Assembly: GCF_932526225.1 (NCBI RefSeq)
Contig: NC_064039.1
Span: 4,229,001 to 4,293,000, forward strand
DNA length: 64,000 bases
DNA from: Nematostella vectensis
Taxonomy: Eukaryota; Cnidaria; Anthozoa; Actiniaria; Edwardsiidae
Reading direction: 5' to 3'
The notes below the pieces were generated by a model. The model was not told the DNA's origin. It was given only the letters and a program-made list of their open reading frames with translations, and searched no databases. A program made the translations under genes and the position numbers. Positions 36,605 through 48,141 of this stretch are shown one piece after another (position 1 is the first letter of the stretch; each line of letters starts with the position of its first letter).

Positions 36605-37680
36605 ACTGTCCTTATGTACGTTGTACTGTCCTTATGTACGTTGCACTGTCTTTATATACGTTGTACTGTCCTTATATGCGTTGTACTGTCGTTATGTACG
36701 TTGTACTGTCCTTATGTACGTTGTACTGTCCTTATGTACGTTTTACTGTCGTTATGTACGTTGTACTGTCCTTATGTACGTTGTACTGTCCTTATGTACG
36801 TTGTGCTGTCCTTATGTGTGTTGTTATACTGTCCTTATGTACGTTGTTTTACTGTCCTTATGTACGTTGTACTGTCGTTATGTACGTTGTACTGTCCTTA
36901 TGTACGTTGTACTGTCCTTATGTACGTTGTACTGTCCTTATGTATGTTGTTATACTGTCGTTATGTACGTTGTTGTACTGTCGTTATGTACGTTGTACTG
37001 TCGTTATGTACGTTGTACTGTCGTTATGTACGTTGTACTGTCCTTATGTACGTTGTACTGTCGTTATGTACGTTGTACTGTCCTTATGTACGTTGTACTG
37101 TCGTTATGCACGTTGTACTGTCTTAATGTACGGTGTACTGTCTTAATGTACGTTGTACTGTCCTTATGTACGTTGTACTGTCCTTATGTACGTTGTACTG
37201 TCCTTATGTACGTTGTACTGTCCTTATGTACGTTGTACTGTCGTTATGTACGTTGTACTGTCGTTATGTACGTTGTACTGTCATTATGTACGTTGTACTG
37301 TCCTTATGCACGTTGTACTGTCTTAATGTACGTTGTACTGTCGTTATGTACGTCGTACTGTCGTTATGTACGTTGTTGTACTGTCATTATCTACGTTGTA
37401 TTGTCCTTATGTACGTTGTACTGTCATTATGTACGTTGTACTATGTCCTTATGTACGTTGTTATACTGTCCTTATGTACGTTGTGCTGTCCTTATGTACG
37501 TTCTGTCGTTATGTACGTTGTACTGTCCTTATGTACGTTGTACTGTCCTTATGTACGTTGTACTGTCGTTATGTACGTTATGCTGTCGTTATGTACGTTG
37601 TACTGTCCTTATGTACGTTGTGCTGTCCTTATTTACGTTGTACTGTCCTTATGTACGTTGTACTGTTCTTATGAACGTTG
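36605..37680 (+). repeat. 20-bp minisatellite, about 53 copies
   Basis: The unit is TTGTACTGTCCTTATGTACG, repeated head to tail for about 1.08 kb. The commonest variant is a C/G difference in GTCCTT versus GTCGTT, with occasional 3-nt insertions (TTGTTATACTG, TTGTTGTACTG). Because 20 is not a multiple of three and the unit has no stop, all three plus-strand frames stay open (the longest, 36441-37703, 420 codons, gives a 20-residue Cys/Tyr/Leu repeat). This is expected from the unit and is not evidence of a protein. Confidence 0.97.
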
Positions 37681-37699
37681 GGATCTATTACCTTGTAAT

Positions 37700-40510
37700 C
37701 TAGTCCTAGTCGTCTTATAGCTTAGACTAAAAAATAATTAATTTAAAAATGCAAGCCTATTTGCCACTCCGCAGTTGATATTTGTTATGAGTTCCCACTC
37801 TAGTATTTTGTTTATGAGTTTCCTATGCAGCACCTTTTGTTGTGATCATTTCGCTTCATTAGTTCAGTTCAAGGGCTTGTTTATCTTTCCGGTTAAAGTT
37901 GCTATATCCGTTATTTAGTTTAGCTGGGTTTTTATCCTTTTATGTTTTGTTTGTGCATTAGAGCTTCATTACACTTAATTAAGAAATCTCACCAATTAAG
38001 TGCTTATTCTAAGACTGTGCTTTTATTTAGGCACATATTTCTCTTATGCTTGCGCAAAGTGACCCTCGTTTAAAATTAGCGCTTGTCTATCTTCATTTCA
38101 ACCAGGAGCACATTCACGGGCAGGCTCAGACGTTACTACGCAACTTGGTTGTATGTTTTTTTTCAATGCACGTAATCAGTGCACGCGAGCATGACTGATT
38201 TTAGGGGCCTCCTCGGACAGAAAAAGAAAATGTTCCACTACTTTTACCATGTTTTAATGTCATGAAATCACTTCTTCCAAAGTCATACTAGTCTACGTCT
38301 ACAGGTAAAAAAAAGTTAGAATTAAAAATGCCTACTTGTCTTGATACAACTCAAAGGAATACTTTAATCCGTTTGAATAGAAAAAACACAATTCGTCCAA
38401 TTTTAGCTACTAGACTAAGAAAAAAAAGACAGAGAGAAGCTTCTAAAAGATCGGAGAGTAGAAAGAAAGAAAAAAAGGTTTCTACTTATGTATTTTATCA
38501 AAACGTTCCCGACTATAAAATACCCTCTATTACAGTTGTTAGATTAGAAAACCATTAAAAACACGTGTAAACATGTAATCGATTATTTCAGTAACCTAAA
38601 AAAAGTCTTAACGATAGATCAAAAGATAATGGTAAAAACGTTTTAGAACAGAACTAATGTAACTCACGCAGTCATATTAAAAATTATTTAGTTGTAAGAA
38701 CGCAGGACATTTTTGTATGTCCCTTCATCATTACATGTCTCAAACAGCCTTGCCGGATCGTCTTTATGAAAACACTCCAAATATGACTCAATGGATACTT
38801 ACTCAGCTTAATATAAAGCGATGGAAGGCTTCACGGTGAAACAACACCACACACCACAGCAATCATTCTCTCCCTTGTTGAATGTGTAGGAAGTATTTAT
38901 ACGTGACACACTCAATGCCATTTTCTGTCCTAAGGCGGTATTCACAGCTTACAGAAGATAAACAAAAGGAAGACTACTCGACAGGAAACAGTAGCAATGG
39001 GTGAGATACTTATTAAAATAGTCCCTTATTTCCTGAGTATTATTTCAGCGAAGGCTCAACAAAGCGTTAAGAGCAGCAGAGCTGTCAGCGAGTTTTTATA
39101 TTCTCTAACAGACTAATGGATGTGAACGAGTTTAAAGAAAACAGCAATCGTAAGATAGCTAATGGGTGGAATAACACGTAGCTAATTATAGCAATACGTC
39201 TTTCTCTATGTCATATTCAAAGATATTGACACTGATAGGTTCGAATGCCTGATTGCTGACTCTTAAAATTCAATACTTCAAAACTTGGCAGTGATATCAA
39301 AGTTCGTTGGGGTGGCATGAGGAGGCATATTGCTGTTTATTGTGGGAGGAAAGACGCAATTCGATGCGTGATCAAATTTGAGATAAGTTTGCTATGTAAG
39401 AATCCTGTGTGTTGTCATACGGGCGCCTGCGAACTGAGAAAAAGCCACTTTGGAAGAAAACGAATTCGTATAATGATTGTGGGCTCCTCGCAATCCGGAT
39501 TGACCCCCCTCCCCCCCATACCCCCATCCAATATTGTGGTTACTGTTGCTCGCTAAGCACTAGGAGAAATTCTCCTCCATTTGATGTGAAACTAGCTGTT
39601 TGGATTACCTGTCAGATCTGTCCTGTTTTGTGTCTCAGTCCTTGGAAACCGTAAAAAGGTGTTTAGAATCATTTTTGATAAAAAGATTACATTTTATATA
39701 TCTAGATTTCTTTGAATAAGCTGTGGTCATATGATTGTTCTTTATCGAGGAGAAGAGATCATTCCCTAGAAAAGTGACTCTTTTAAACCCCACCTTTTAC
39801 TATAACGCTAGCTTATGCTGACAAACCCAAGGTCATATAATCTGGTTAAAATACTAACAGAAAATAGATGTGCTCACAACGAATACTAAGGCGAACTGAA
39901 CTCATTACCTCGTGTTTAGAATATAACAGCTATGAACTACTTACACAACCCCATATATGGGAGCTAACGTCAATCACAGAGCTGTGCCGGAACTGCTCAA
40001 AGAAGGGGACATTGCTTTGATTTTCAATAGGGATAGTAATGTCCTCTCCCCCATTCACATTTCCTCCAATGTCTAAACACTGCATTAATACACAAAACTA
40101 AAAAAGCAATATGTTGCTGCTATCTGAGCCTCGGCATGTCCTTAGCATGTTCTTGAAATTTGGTGAAATCTCAGCCTGGAAGTTCTAATTTAAGCCTTAC
40201 CGGGTTACAAGTTTAACATCACCCCGTCTGTGCTGCTCTTCTCAGGCAAATGCGGCCTTGCTCGACTGGAACCTTTCTCGGTCTGCAGCGAACACATACA
40301 TTCGTGCGGTTAAAATAGGGCTCCAGCAGGAATAATTGAATTATCGCATTCACCATCGTAGACACTATTATTTTTTCTTATCTTTAGTTTTATTGTTGCG
40401 AGCAGAAGCAATTACAGTTGCTTAAAAGTCTTTTAAAGTCCTGAAGCGAAAAGGGAACTGAACTTAGTATCAAGTGCTATCGGCAAATGAATAGTAATTA
40501 AACTTATGTA
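37700..40510. other. Gene-poor stretch, no gene recognised; repeat piece at 40115-40195
   Basis: 40115-40195 is a reverse-complement piece of the 15900/27775 family (TGAGCCTCGGCATG, GTTCTTGAAATTTGGTGAAATC). The Lys/Arg-rich 76-codon frame at 38328-38558 has no recognised family. Nothing else is supportable. Confidence 0.5.
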
Positions 40511-40513
40511 AGA

Positions 40514-42779
40514 GAGAAGAAGGTGGAGAGATTTTGCAAATATAAAAGAAAGAAAGATGGAGATGCTCAACCCTTAAGACATAACGTCATTTTACAGCTT
40601 TTTCCAACCATCACAACAACAAATAAACTCAAAGGAATTTCAAGGGCCCGACCACATTCAGTACGCCATTCTATTTTATGAAAATGGGGGAAAACACAAT
40701 GCAATAAAATTCTTGCAAATCGATTTAAAATGGAATCTTAAAAATAAAACAGACCAACGCTGGATATACAGAGGAATCAACACCAACACCCCATCATAAA
40801 AAAATAAGCAATGTCTGTGTGGCTTGCTACGATCTCGGGGGGGGGGGGAGGGGTGGTGGTGGACCAAGGTACCAAAGCTTGCTGTAGCCACAAGTTTCTC
40901 GTTGGCTCTTGGAAAGAGATTGGACTTAGGTCTATGCGCATGCGCAGATAATCCTTCCTTCTCACTAACTAACAGGTTAACCGCTGTCTCTGTATTTTTT
41001 CTAATAAACGTAGTCAACTAATTTAATTAATGCGAAGACTGTTCTCCATTTGCCGATTTACACACCGATGCTTTGAAACTTATACATATTTTATATGAGC
41101 TTGGCAGGCGGCGAGATCGTTACCTTGTCCATTCACTATTGCTTTTGCTCATAAACACTTTAACACAAACAAGAAACGAAACAACTATTTGAGCATAAGC
41201 CTTAGGTGGCTAATCATGTAGATTATTGAACTGAAAACCAAACAAAAAATAGTTAAACGTTTTTAAAAGTAATGCAATCAAGGAGTTGGTCAAATCAAAG
41301 AGTATTTTTTAGCATGCACGCGTAATATGTTTCCCTGCTAACAGAGGCCTCTTTTCTCTGTATTTCGCTAAGCGCATGCGTGTTCGTTTCTAAACGACCG
41401 CGCTTGACGTGCCAAAACCCGTACCATCGCGCGAAAGCTGTCAATATGCTAATATGTTTTGCATGGGTTTAGTCGCAAATTATGAATCAAACTCCGGTTA
41501 GTTTTCCTCTTCGAAAAAAGAAAACAACTGTTCAATATCAATCACCTGAAACGTCACTGAAAAGATTGAACAGCAAACGCAGCAAAGACGAGTTTTGTCT
41601 TGTTTGTGGGATACATTTCAAGACATCTGGGCAGGCGAGTTTTTTCGATGTAAATATCGCACAGTTGGACTCGAAGAAATTGTTACAAAATTTTTTGGTA
41701 AACTTAGATCAGCTAATTCCAGAAGAATATGCTGCAAAACCTGTAAACGGGAGATTAACTCGTTAGTCAAAAGAGAGAAAATTCTGAATGAAGATAAGGC
41801 ATTGAATGGCTACTTTTATAATTCGTCGCGTGATATTTGTACGGAGGACGACGTTTCGAATGCGGGCTTATTATCCCGCAGCGGATATACGCTTCACGCA
41901 TGCTCTAGTCATTGTGGGCTCAAATAGTGGCCAGTAATTAATTAACGGAGCATGCGCTCTGGATCTCCCGTCCACGATCGTGGACGGCGGTTTTATCAAA
42001 CGAATTTGCGACCCATGGCAGAGGTCTCTTTTCCTCGCGAACGCCAGCCCAGCGAAATACAGAGAAAAGAGGCCTCTGCTAGCAGGAAAGTAATATGTCT
42101 AACTCGCTGATAATTTCAACCATGTTTTAAAATCAATTAAATTATATTCTAACAATTTCTGTACTTTTACGAAAAAAGGAAAATAATAATAAAGACATTA
42201 ATGGCCATGATTTTTTTAATAAGGCCAAATATCGCATGCTTCGTTAACATTTCCTGAGTTGAGGTTAAAACTCTTTCTATTTATCATTTACCCTAGGTGT
42301 ATTAGAACTGTTACCTTAAATAGCAAGCGATGTAAAAAGTAGACGTTGCTCCGTGTCAAACAGCTTTGTGTACCACGTTCGCTTGGCTCGCTGGTAGGCA
42401 GATCCTATATATATATATATATATATTTTTTTTGGACAGTCTTGTATAAGCTCCTAAAATATCAAGTTCAGCGATGGCTGATGCGTGTTAATGGCTAAAC
42501 AGCTTTCGATCTCACAGCACGCTTCGTTTTGGTGTGAGGCAAAAGCAAAAAAAAACCTTACTTACTACCACAGGAAGACCGAAATTCAACGTCTCTTTCT
42601 TTCGTTGGATTGGACAGACAATCCCAATTCTAATCTCTCCAGTAAAACGATATTCCGGATAAAAGCATGGTATCTTCTCAAACATTTAAATTCATTTTGG
42701 GAATACGCTTACTTTGAGCTCGTTGTTGTACTGGTGTTTTCGAACGTTATCAGATGAACATAGCTCTTCGCGTGAAACT
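40514..42779 (+). repeat. Local segmental duplication, copy 1 (interrupted by a transposon)
   Basis: Colinear and highly similar to 44099-45590: both begin AGAAGGTGGAGAGATTTTGC and end near GACTACATCTCATC / AACTACATCTCATC. Copy 1 contains a 759-bp transposon (41331-42089) absent from copy 2. Shared contents are a G-tract (about 40838-40850), an NRF1-type palindrome (40935-40946) and an (AT)n run (42404-42425). No terminal repeats mark the block itself. Confidence 0.9.
41331..42089. mobile_element. Non-autonomous DNA transposon with 9-bp target duplication and a cysteine-rich reading frame
   Basis: Terminal inverted repeats of about 39 bp (left TTCCCTGCTAACAGAGGCC..., right in reverse complement TTTCCTGCTAGCAGAGGCC...) share GAGGCCTCTTTTCTCTGTAT. 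Both ends are flanked by GTAATATGT (41322-41330 and 42090-42098). A 9-bp duplication is typical of Mutator-like elements; hAT (8 bp) is the alternative. The allelic-like position in copy 2 of the duplication (near 44902) has no insert. Inside, 41482-41766 encodes a frame with FCLVCG. An overlapping +1 frame (41595-41927) carries RICCKTCKRE, so a CxxC...CxxC module is split by a frameshift. There is no transposase. Confidence 0.85.
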
Positions 42780-44098
42780 ACATCTCATCTAGCCTCGTCC
42801 ATTTGCTTCTCGGCGGGCCTATCGCGCTCTACATGGCTATGACGTCACTGGCCCTTTCTGCTCTCACTCCCGAGAAGCCTGGCAGATTCTTCCAAAAGCG
42901 CCACAAATGGCGTCTATCCCTTTGAGTGAAGCGACGTCATTTTTGGCAGCCCTAAAAAACATGCTTTTCTATCATCAAAGCTGTAAAGGTACATTTATTT
43001 TAATAAGGTATCTATTATTCAAGATATTCAGACTGTAAGATATGAAAAATATGTTGATTTTCTGCGTGAAATAGGCAATATTTGAGAGGATACTTACCAA
43101 AATTTAACAACTCGCTCGAATCCCTTGTTATGAGAGCGGCATCATGTTTGGCACAAAGAAAAACAGCTTTACGTAATCTTCCAAATGATAAATGCTCCTT
43201 TTTTTATAAATTGGCTATAAACAATCGCACTGTGGCTTAAGACACCAATTTAGTAAAGCTTTCGAAAATTAATTCGCATTTTGCGACTCCACTTGAGTTC
43301 TAGTAGAGGTCAAAGAACGCTTTTTTCTTTTCAACAGATGATTAACAATTTCACGTAAACTTTGTTAAAGCATACAAGGAACTTAAAAGTTATATCCCTT
43401 GTGTAGCTTTTAATGCATTGTCAAAAAACCCATTCATGTTATTGTTGTCACAGAGTTTGAATCCAACTTTCATGCATATTGCCTTTGCTATGTGAGATAT
43501 TACTTATTTATATCTAAGGCCCCAACACTCTTTGATTACCAGCCATTGAGACTAATGATTTATACATTGATACTAATCGACCAAATAACTTTCTCACTGT
43601 AAAGATGGAATATATTTTCTATATTCATTTGAAATTTATTGTAAACATAGCTAACCATTCAGAAGTTATGATTCGAAAAAAGTATTGTAAGGTATTTTAT
43701 ATAGAGACATCCCTTTTATTCTGAAACTTACTGTAATCTGTAAATTAAATACAACATATAAATACATGCAAAGGGAAGTGTATCCTATAAGCATATTTTC
43801 TTTTTTGCAGAGTAAGAAATACCACATTGTCTTCATGGATCAGCAACTGGATATCCCACCGATTATAAGTCACCAAGACTTGCTGCCAAAGTCATTACAG
43901 CAACATTCGAGCCAAGAAGTCCAAACATCATTTAAAAATATGCACATGAATGCTGTTAAGTTAGATGATAACTTAAATAAAGCCCTGCAACAAATTTCAT
44001 TGTGTGCAGAGGGACATATTAGGCTGAAGCACATACCTAGGCACATATATTGAAAAAAAAATATATTATTTATTTAGGTGGTGGTAGGGGGGGTGGGA
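42780..44098. other. Unique spacer between the duplication copies, possible short exons on both strands
   Basis: On the plus strand an ATG at 42907 (CAAATGGCG context, CRE-like TGACGTCA at 42840-42847 upstream) opens 27 codons (MASIPLSEATSFLAALKN...) and ends at a donor AAAG|GTACAT (42988). A frame at 43811-44053 follows a good acceptor (TTCTTTTTTGCAG) and encodes KKYHIVFMDQQLDIPPI... to a stop. Their phases do not join directly. On the minus strand an exon-like frame (RKAVFLCAKHDAALITRD) ends at a strong donor (TTTTG|GTAAGTA, 43098). None is recognised, and at most one strand can be right at 42910-43000. Confidence 0.3.
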
Positions 44099-45590
44099 GA
44101 AGAAGGTGGAGAGATTTTGCAAATATAAAAGAAAGAAAGATGGAGATGCTCAACCCTTAAGACAAAACGTCATTTTACAGCTTTTTCCAACCATTACAAC
44201 AACAAATAAACTCAAAGGAATTTCAAGGGCCCGACCACATTCAGTACGCCATTCTATTTTATGAAAATGGGGGAAAACACAATGCAATAAAATTCTTGCA
44301 AATCGATTTAAAATGGAATCTTAAAAATAAAACAGACCAACGCTGGATATACAGAGGAATCAACACCAACACCCCATCATCAAAAAATAAGCAATGTCTG
44401 TGTGGCTTGCTACGATCTCGGGGGTGGGGGGGGAGGGGTGGTGGTGGACCAAGGTACCAAAGCTTGCTGTCACAAGTTTCGTTGGCTCTTGGAAAGAGAT
44501 TGGACTTAGGTCTATGCGCATGCGCAGATAATCCTCCCTTCTCACTAACTAACAGGTTAACCGCTGTCTCTGTATTTTTTCTAATAAACGTAGTGCAACT
44601 AATTTGATTAATGCGAAGACTGTTCTCCATTTGCCGATTTACACACCGATGCTTTGAAACTTATAAATATTTTATATGAGCTTGGCAGGCGGCGAGATCG
44701 TTACCTTGTCCATTCACTATTGCTTTTGCTCATAAACACTTTAACACAAACAAGAAACGAAACAACCATTTGAGCATAAGCCTTAGGTGGCTAATCATGT
44801 AGATTATTGAACTGAAAACCAAACAAAAGATAGTTAAACGTTTTAAAAGTAATGCAATCAAGGAGTTGGTCAAATCAAAGAGTATTTTTTAGCATGCACG
44901 CGAAATAAACTCGCTGATAATTGCAACCATTAAAATCAATTAAATTATATTCTAACAATTTCTGTACTTTTACGAAAAAAGGAAAATAATAATAATAAAG
45001 ACATTAATGGCCATGATTTTTTCAATAATGCCAAATATGGCATGCTTCGTTAACATTTCCTAAGTTGAGGTTAAAAATCTTTCTATTTATCATTTACCCT
45101 AGGTGTATTAGAACTGTTACCTTAAATAGCCAGCGATGTGAAAAGTAGACGTTGCTCCGTGTCAAACAGCTTTGTGTACCAAGCTCGCTTGGCTCGCTGG
45201 TAGGCAGATCCTGAATATATATATATATATATATTTTTTTTTTGGACAGTCTTGTATAAGCTCCTAAAATATCAAGTTCAGCGATGGCTGTTGCGTGTTA
45301 ATGGCTAAACAGCTTTCGATCTCACAGCACGCTTCATTTTGGTGTGAGGCAAAAGCAAAAAAAACCTTACTTACTACCACAGGAAGACCGAAATTCAACG
45401 TCTCTTTCGTTGGAAAGGACAGAACAATCTCAATTCTAATCTGTCCAGTAAAACGATATTCCGGATAAAAGCATGGTATCTTCTCAATCATTTAAATTCA
45501 TTTTGGAAATACGCTTACTTTAAGCTCTTTGTTGTACTGGTGTTTTAGAACGTTATCAGATGCACATAGCTCTTCGCGTGAGACTACATC
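44099..45590 (+). repeat. Local segmental duplication, copy 2 (without the transposon insert)
   Basis: Matches 40514-42779 apart from the 759-bp element and small indels, including the (AT)n run (45214-45232) and the NRF1-type palindrome (44515-44526). At the site matching the insertion it reads GCACGCGAAATAAACTCGC, with no trace of the element or a duplicated 9-mer. Confidence 0.9.
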
Positions 45591-45622
45591 TCATCAAGTG
45601 AGCTCTCGCTCACGGCCTTGCT

Positions 45623-46252
45623 TAGTCCAGACCTTGGACTCTCTTTGCGCTCGACATTCTGGCTCGCGTGAAAGAGGGTCCAGTATTTATTGCATGCGCA
45701 TGCGCGAAAATACACCGCATATATGCGGTGTGGCCTGGTTGCCTAGTTCAAGATGGCTGCGAAAGGGACGAGCGAGGTTTTTTTATTAGAATTAATACGC
45801 TGATTTTGGTCGTGGGTAAATACTTGATTGTCAATCTTTTCTGAGAACAGGACAGATGATAATTAGAGTCTGGAAAATATGTCAATCAAAGAGCTTTTCC
45901 GTTTTCGATATTTTCACGCGCGCTTAAGCCAATAGCGTCATTTTAAACGAGCGCGCGCTTTTTTTGGAATTTGATTTTCAATCACGTTTTATCGCGTTTT
46001 TATAGAAAACAAATCCCAAGCAGTTCGCTGATATTCCTTCACACGTACAAAACATTCTTTTCAACTTAGCGATGATCGATTTTCGGAGCTCTGCACTCGA
46101 CAAGGTCTAGCGGGAATCCGCGCTCGTATTTCAACTTTTGCCGTGAAGATCGCTGGTTGGTACATGTTCGCGCATGCGCATGCAATAAATACTGGACCAT
46201 CTTTCACGCGAGCCAGAATGTCGAGCGCAAAGAGAGTCCCAGGTCTGGACTA
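45623..46252. mobile_element. Mutator-like non-autonomous element (630 bp) with ~95-bp TIRs and 9-bp target duplication
   Basis: Begins TAGTCCAGACC and ends with the reverse complement GGTCTGGACTA. The inverted match extends about 90-95 bp (GACTCTCTTTGCGCTCGACA, TTCTGGCTCGCGTGAAAG, CAGTATTTATTGCATGCGCA). Flanking 9-mers are identical: GGCCTTGCT at 45614-45622 and 46253-46261. Long TIRs plus 9-bp duplications fit MULE-type elements. There is no transposase frame. The interior is promoter-like: an NRF1-type palindrome in each TIR, a 20-bp perfect palindrome (45712-45731), CAAGATGGCTGCG (YY1-like), CCAAT boxes and GCGCGCGC. Confidence 0.88.
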
Positions 46253-46261
46253 GGCCTTGCT

Positions 46262-48141
46262 GACCGTTAAATTCATGGAGCTAATTCAATCGTTTATCAT
46301 TCGTGCACGAGCGAAAGCAACTCTAGATGAGGGAAACAAACCCTGTCGGCATGACACCGCGCGATACAAAAAAATTCTTTAATCAACGACGAAGGCTGGG
46401 ATACTAGCGAAAGTATATCCCTTTGACAGTCAATATATTTGTTTTCGTTATTCCATATTTGTTTCTTTTCATTCTTTATTAGACTAATAAAAACTATTTC
46501 CTTTCCTTTTCGCCTCTGGCCAAATATTAAACTTTATTAAACATTTCCTTTGTCTTGTACTCTTCTACTGTGATTGAACAATCTCAAAACAATGATTTCC
46601 TTCGTTATTTTCGCTATTGTCCATCCATATTTACTTATTTTTATTCCTACTAAATCCCATATCTCTCATTTGTGTTTTTTTTCTTTTTGCGTTTACTTTA
46701 ATAAGATCAAATTTCTTTGTCATTGTTCTTTATGTTAACAATCAATGCACTAAATCTTGCACCGGGTGTTTCATCGACGACATTATATTTTATGCAGGTC
46801 ACGCAGTGTATTCTATCGTAAATGAAAATTTCACTATTTTATTCCTCCTTTTACATCTAGCCCTTTCCATAGAACTACTTTAGGAAAATGTCTTTTTTAA
46901 ACTAAAAATGTTCTTCTAGCAATTTCATCATTTTCATCGTGGTCATTTTCAAAGTCGTCTATCTCAAACGTAGAAAAATAGATTTCGTGTCATCTAATGG
47001 GATTCTGTAACACCCCGAGGTTAAAACAAGCTGAAGTTAAAGAGATTAATTATAAAACACTGCGAGATTTCATTTCCTTAGATGTGTTTTGTGGGGCCAA
47101 CTGTGTAAATACAAAAACTAGTGCTGTCTTAGTGAGGATAGTCGGTTAGGTAGACACGAATCGTGTGGGTTCACCTGTGTTTGGTACAAAAACGTTACCA
47201 TGTCCTGCGCACGCCTGAGTACCGCCCAGGTGATACAACAGTCACGATATAGAGCTAAAAATAACTCTAGGCCATTGGTTGGGCCAAGGACCCGGATGGA
47301 CCCTGACTTTAAACCTACTGAAAAAGCAAATTTCATTAGTAATTATCATAATCCAAGCAAAACTTATGATAACTGATTATTCTACAATTATTACAAAAAA
47401 ATTCATAAAGACCACAAATTTTAGCTTTCACACTCTCTGCACTATCTTTTCACTTCGGACCCGTTTTTCGTTGCCATAGATTCAGTTATTTGGCCTTCCC
47501 GTTTTCCCCTTTATGAACTCATGATAAAATCCGAGATTCTCGGGCTGAAACAGCGGAAGGCTACAAAAATGGCGTGTGTTTTAAGAAATAAAAGGGGTGA
47601 AGAATACAGACAAAACCGAAGTATTATCACAAGTATATCCAGTCCCTCCAATAAGCCCCTTTCTGAAACCATCATAGGCACCGCGGCCTCACCACTTTTT
47701 GCGACATAGAAACAAGTCAAATAAACTATGATGTATTTCTTTTTCGTTTTTCAATATGATAATTTTTTTCAATTGTCAGCCCCCGTTGTCGATACAAATT
47801 GTTTATTGCAATCTTTGGACAGTTTAATCTTGCAACGTGTGAAAAACACATGCATGTGCGAGTCGGAGATTAATGAGAATTAAAAATTGTCATTTTACTA
47901 TGTGCGCAGATGGTAAATTACCTGCTTTGAGATTTACAATAGTTTACTATATATTACGAAAGTGATTAAATGGCGACTCGGAAATAATGAGTCCGTTTGA
48001 AAGTGGGCTTCTTTATCATCACAGCGGAGACTATATACTTGATGGACTTTGATTTTGAATAAAAGCAACCAAGTTATACTTGGTCGAAGCTCCTCTCACT
48101 GGGTTGTACATTCGAACGTTCATCTTTTTTGACGGTGATGA
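46262..48141. other. Gene-poor stretch, no gene recognised
   Basis: T-rich at 46430-46900, with a hydrophobic frame (46617-46883) that is best explained by base composition. A 62-codon frame at 47521-47709 looks protein-like but has no splice borders or family match. No repeats or RNA genes were recognised. Confidence 0.45.

Noticed and set aside
36441-37703. 420-codon open frame, Cys/Tyr-rich 20-residue repeat protein
   Set aside because: All three forward frames are open because the 20-bp unit contains no stop; there are no splice signals or non-repeat coding parts.
38328-38558. Basic 76-codon frame (Lys/Arg-rich middle)
   Set aside because: No recognised domain, splice context or conservation evidence; base composition can produce it.
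39230-39260. GGTTCGAATGCC, tRNA T-loop-like
   Set aside because: No acceptor stem, D-loop or anticodon arm at the expected distances on either strand.
40676-41017. 113-codon minus-strand frame, retained in the second copy (44259-44630)
   Set aside because: Retention follows from the recent duplication; the frame crosses a G-tract of variable length and frames differ between copies, so no coding constraint is shown.
46617-46883. Hydrophobic 88-codon frame resembling a membrane protein
   Set aside because: The region is T-rich, which yields Phe/Leu/Ile codons by composition; it starts at a non-ATG codon and has no family match.
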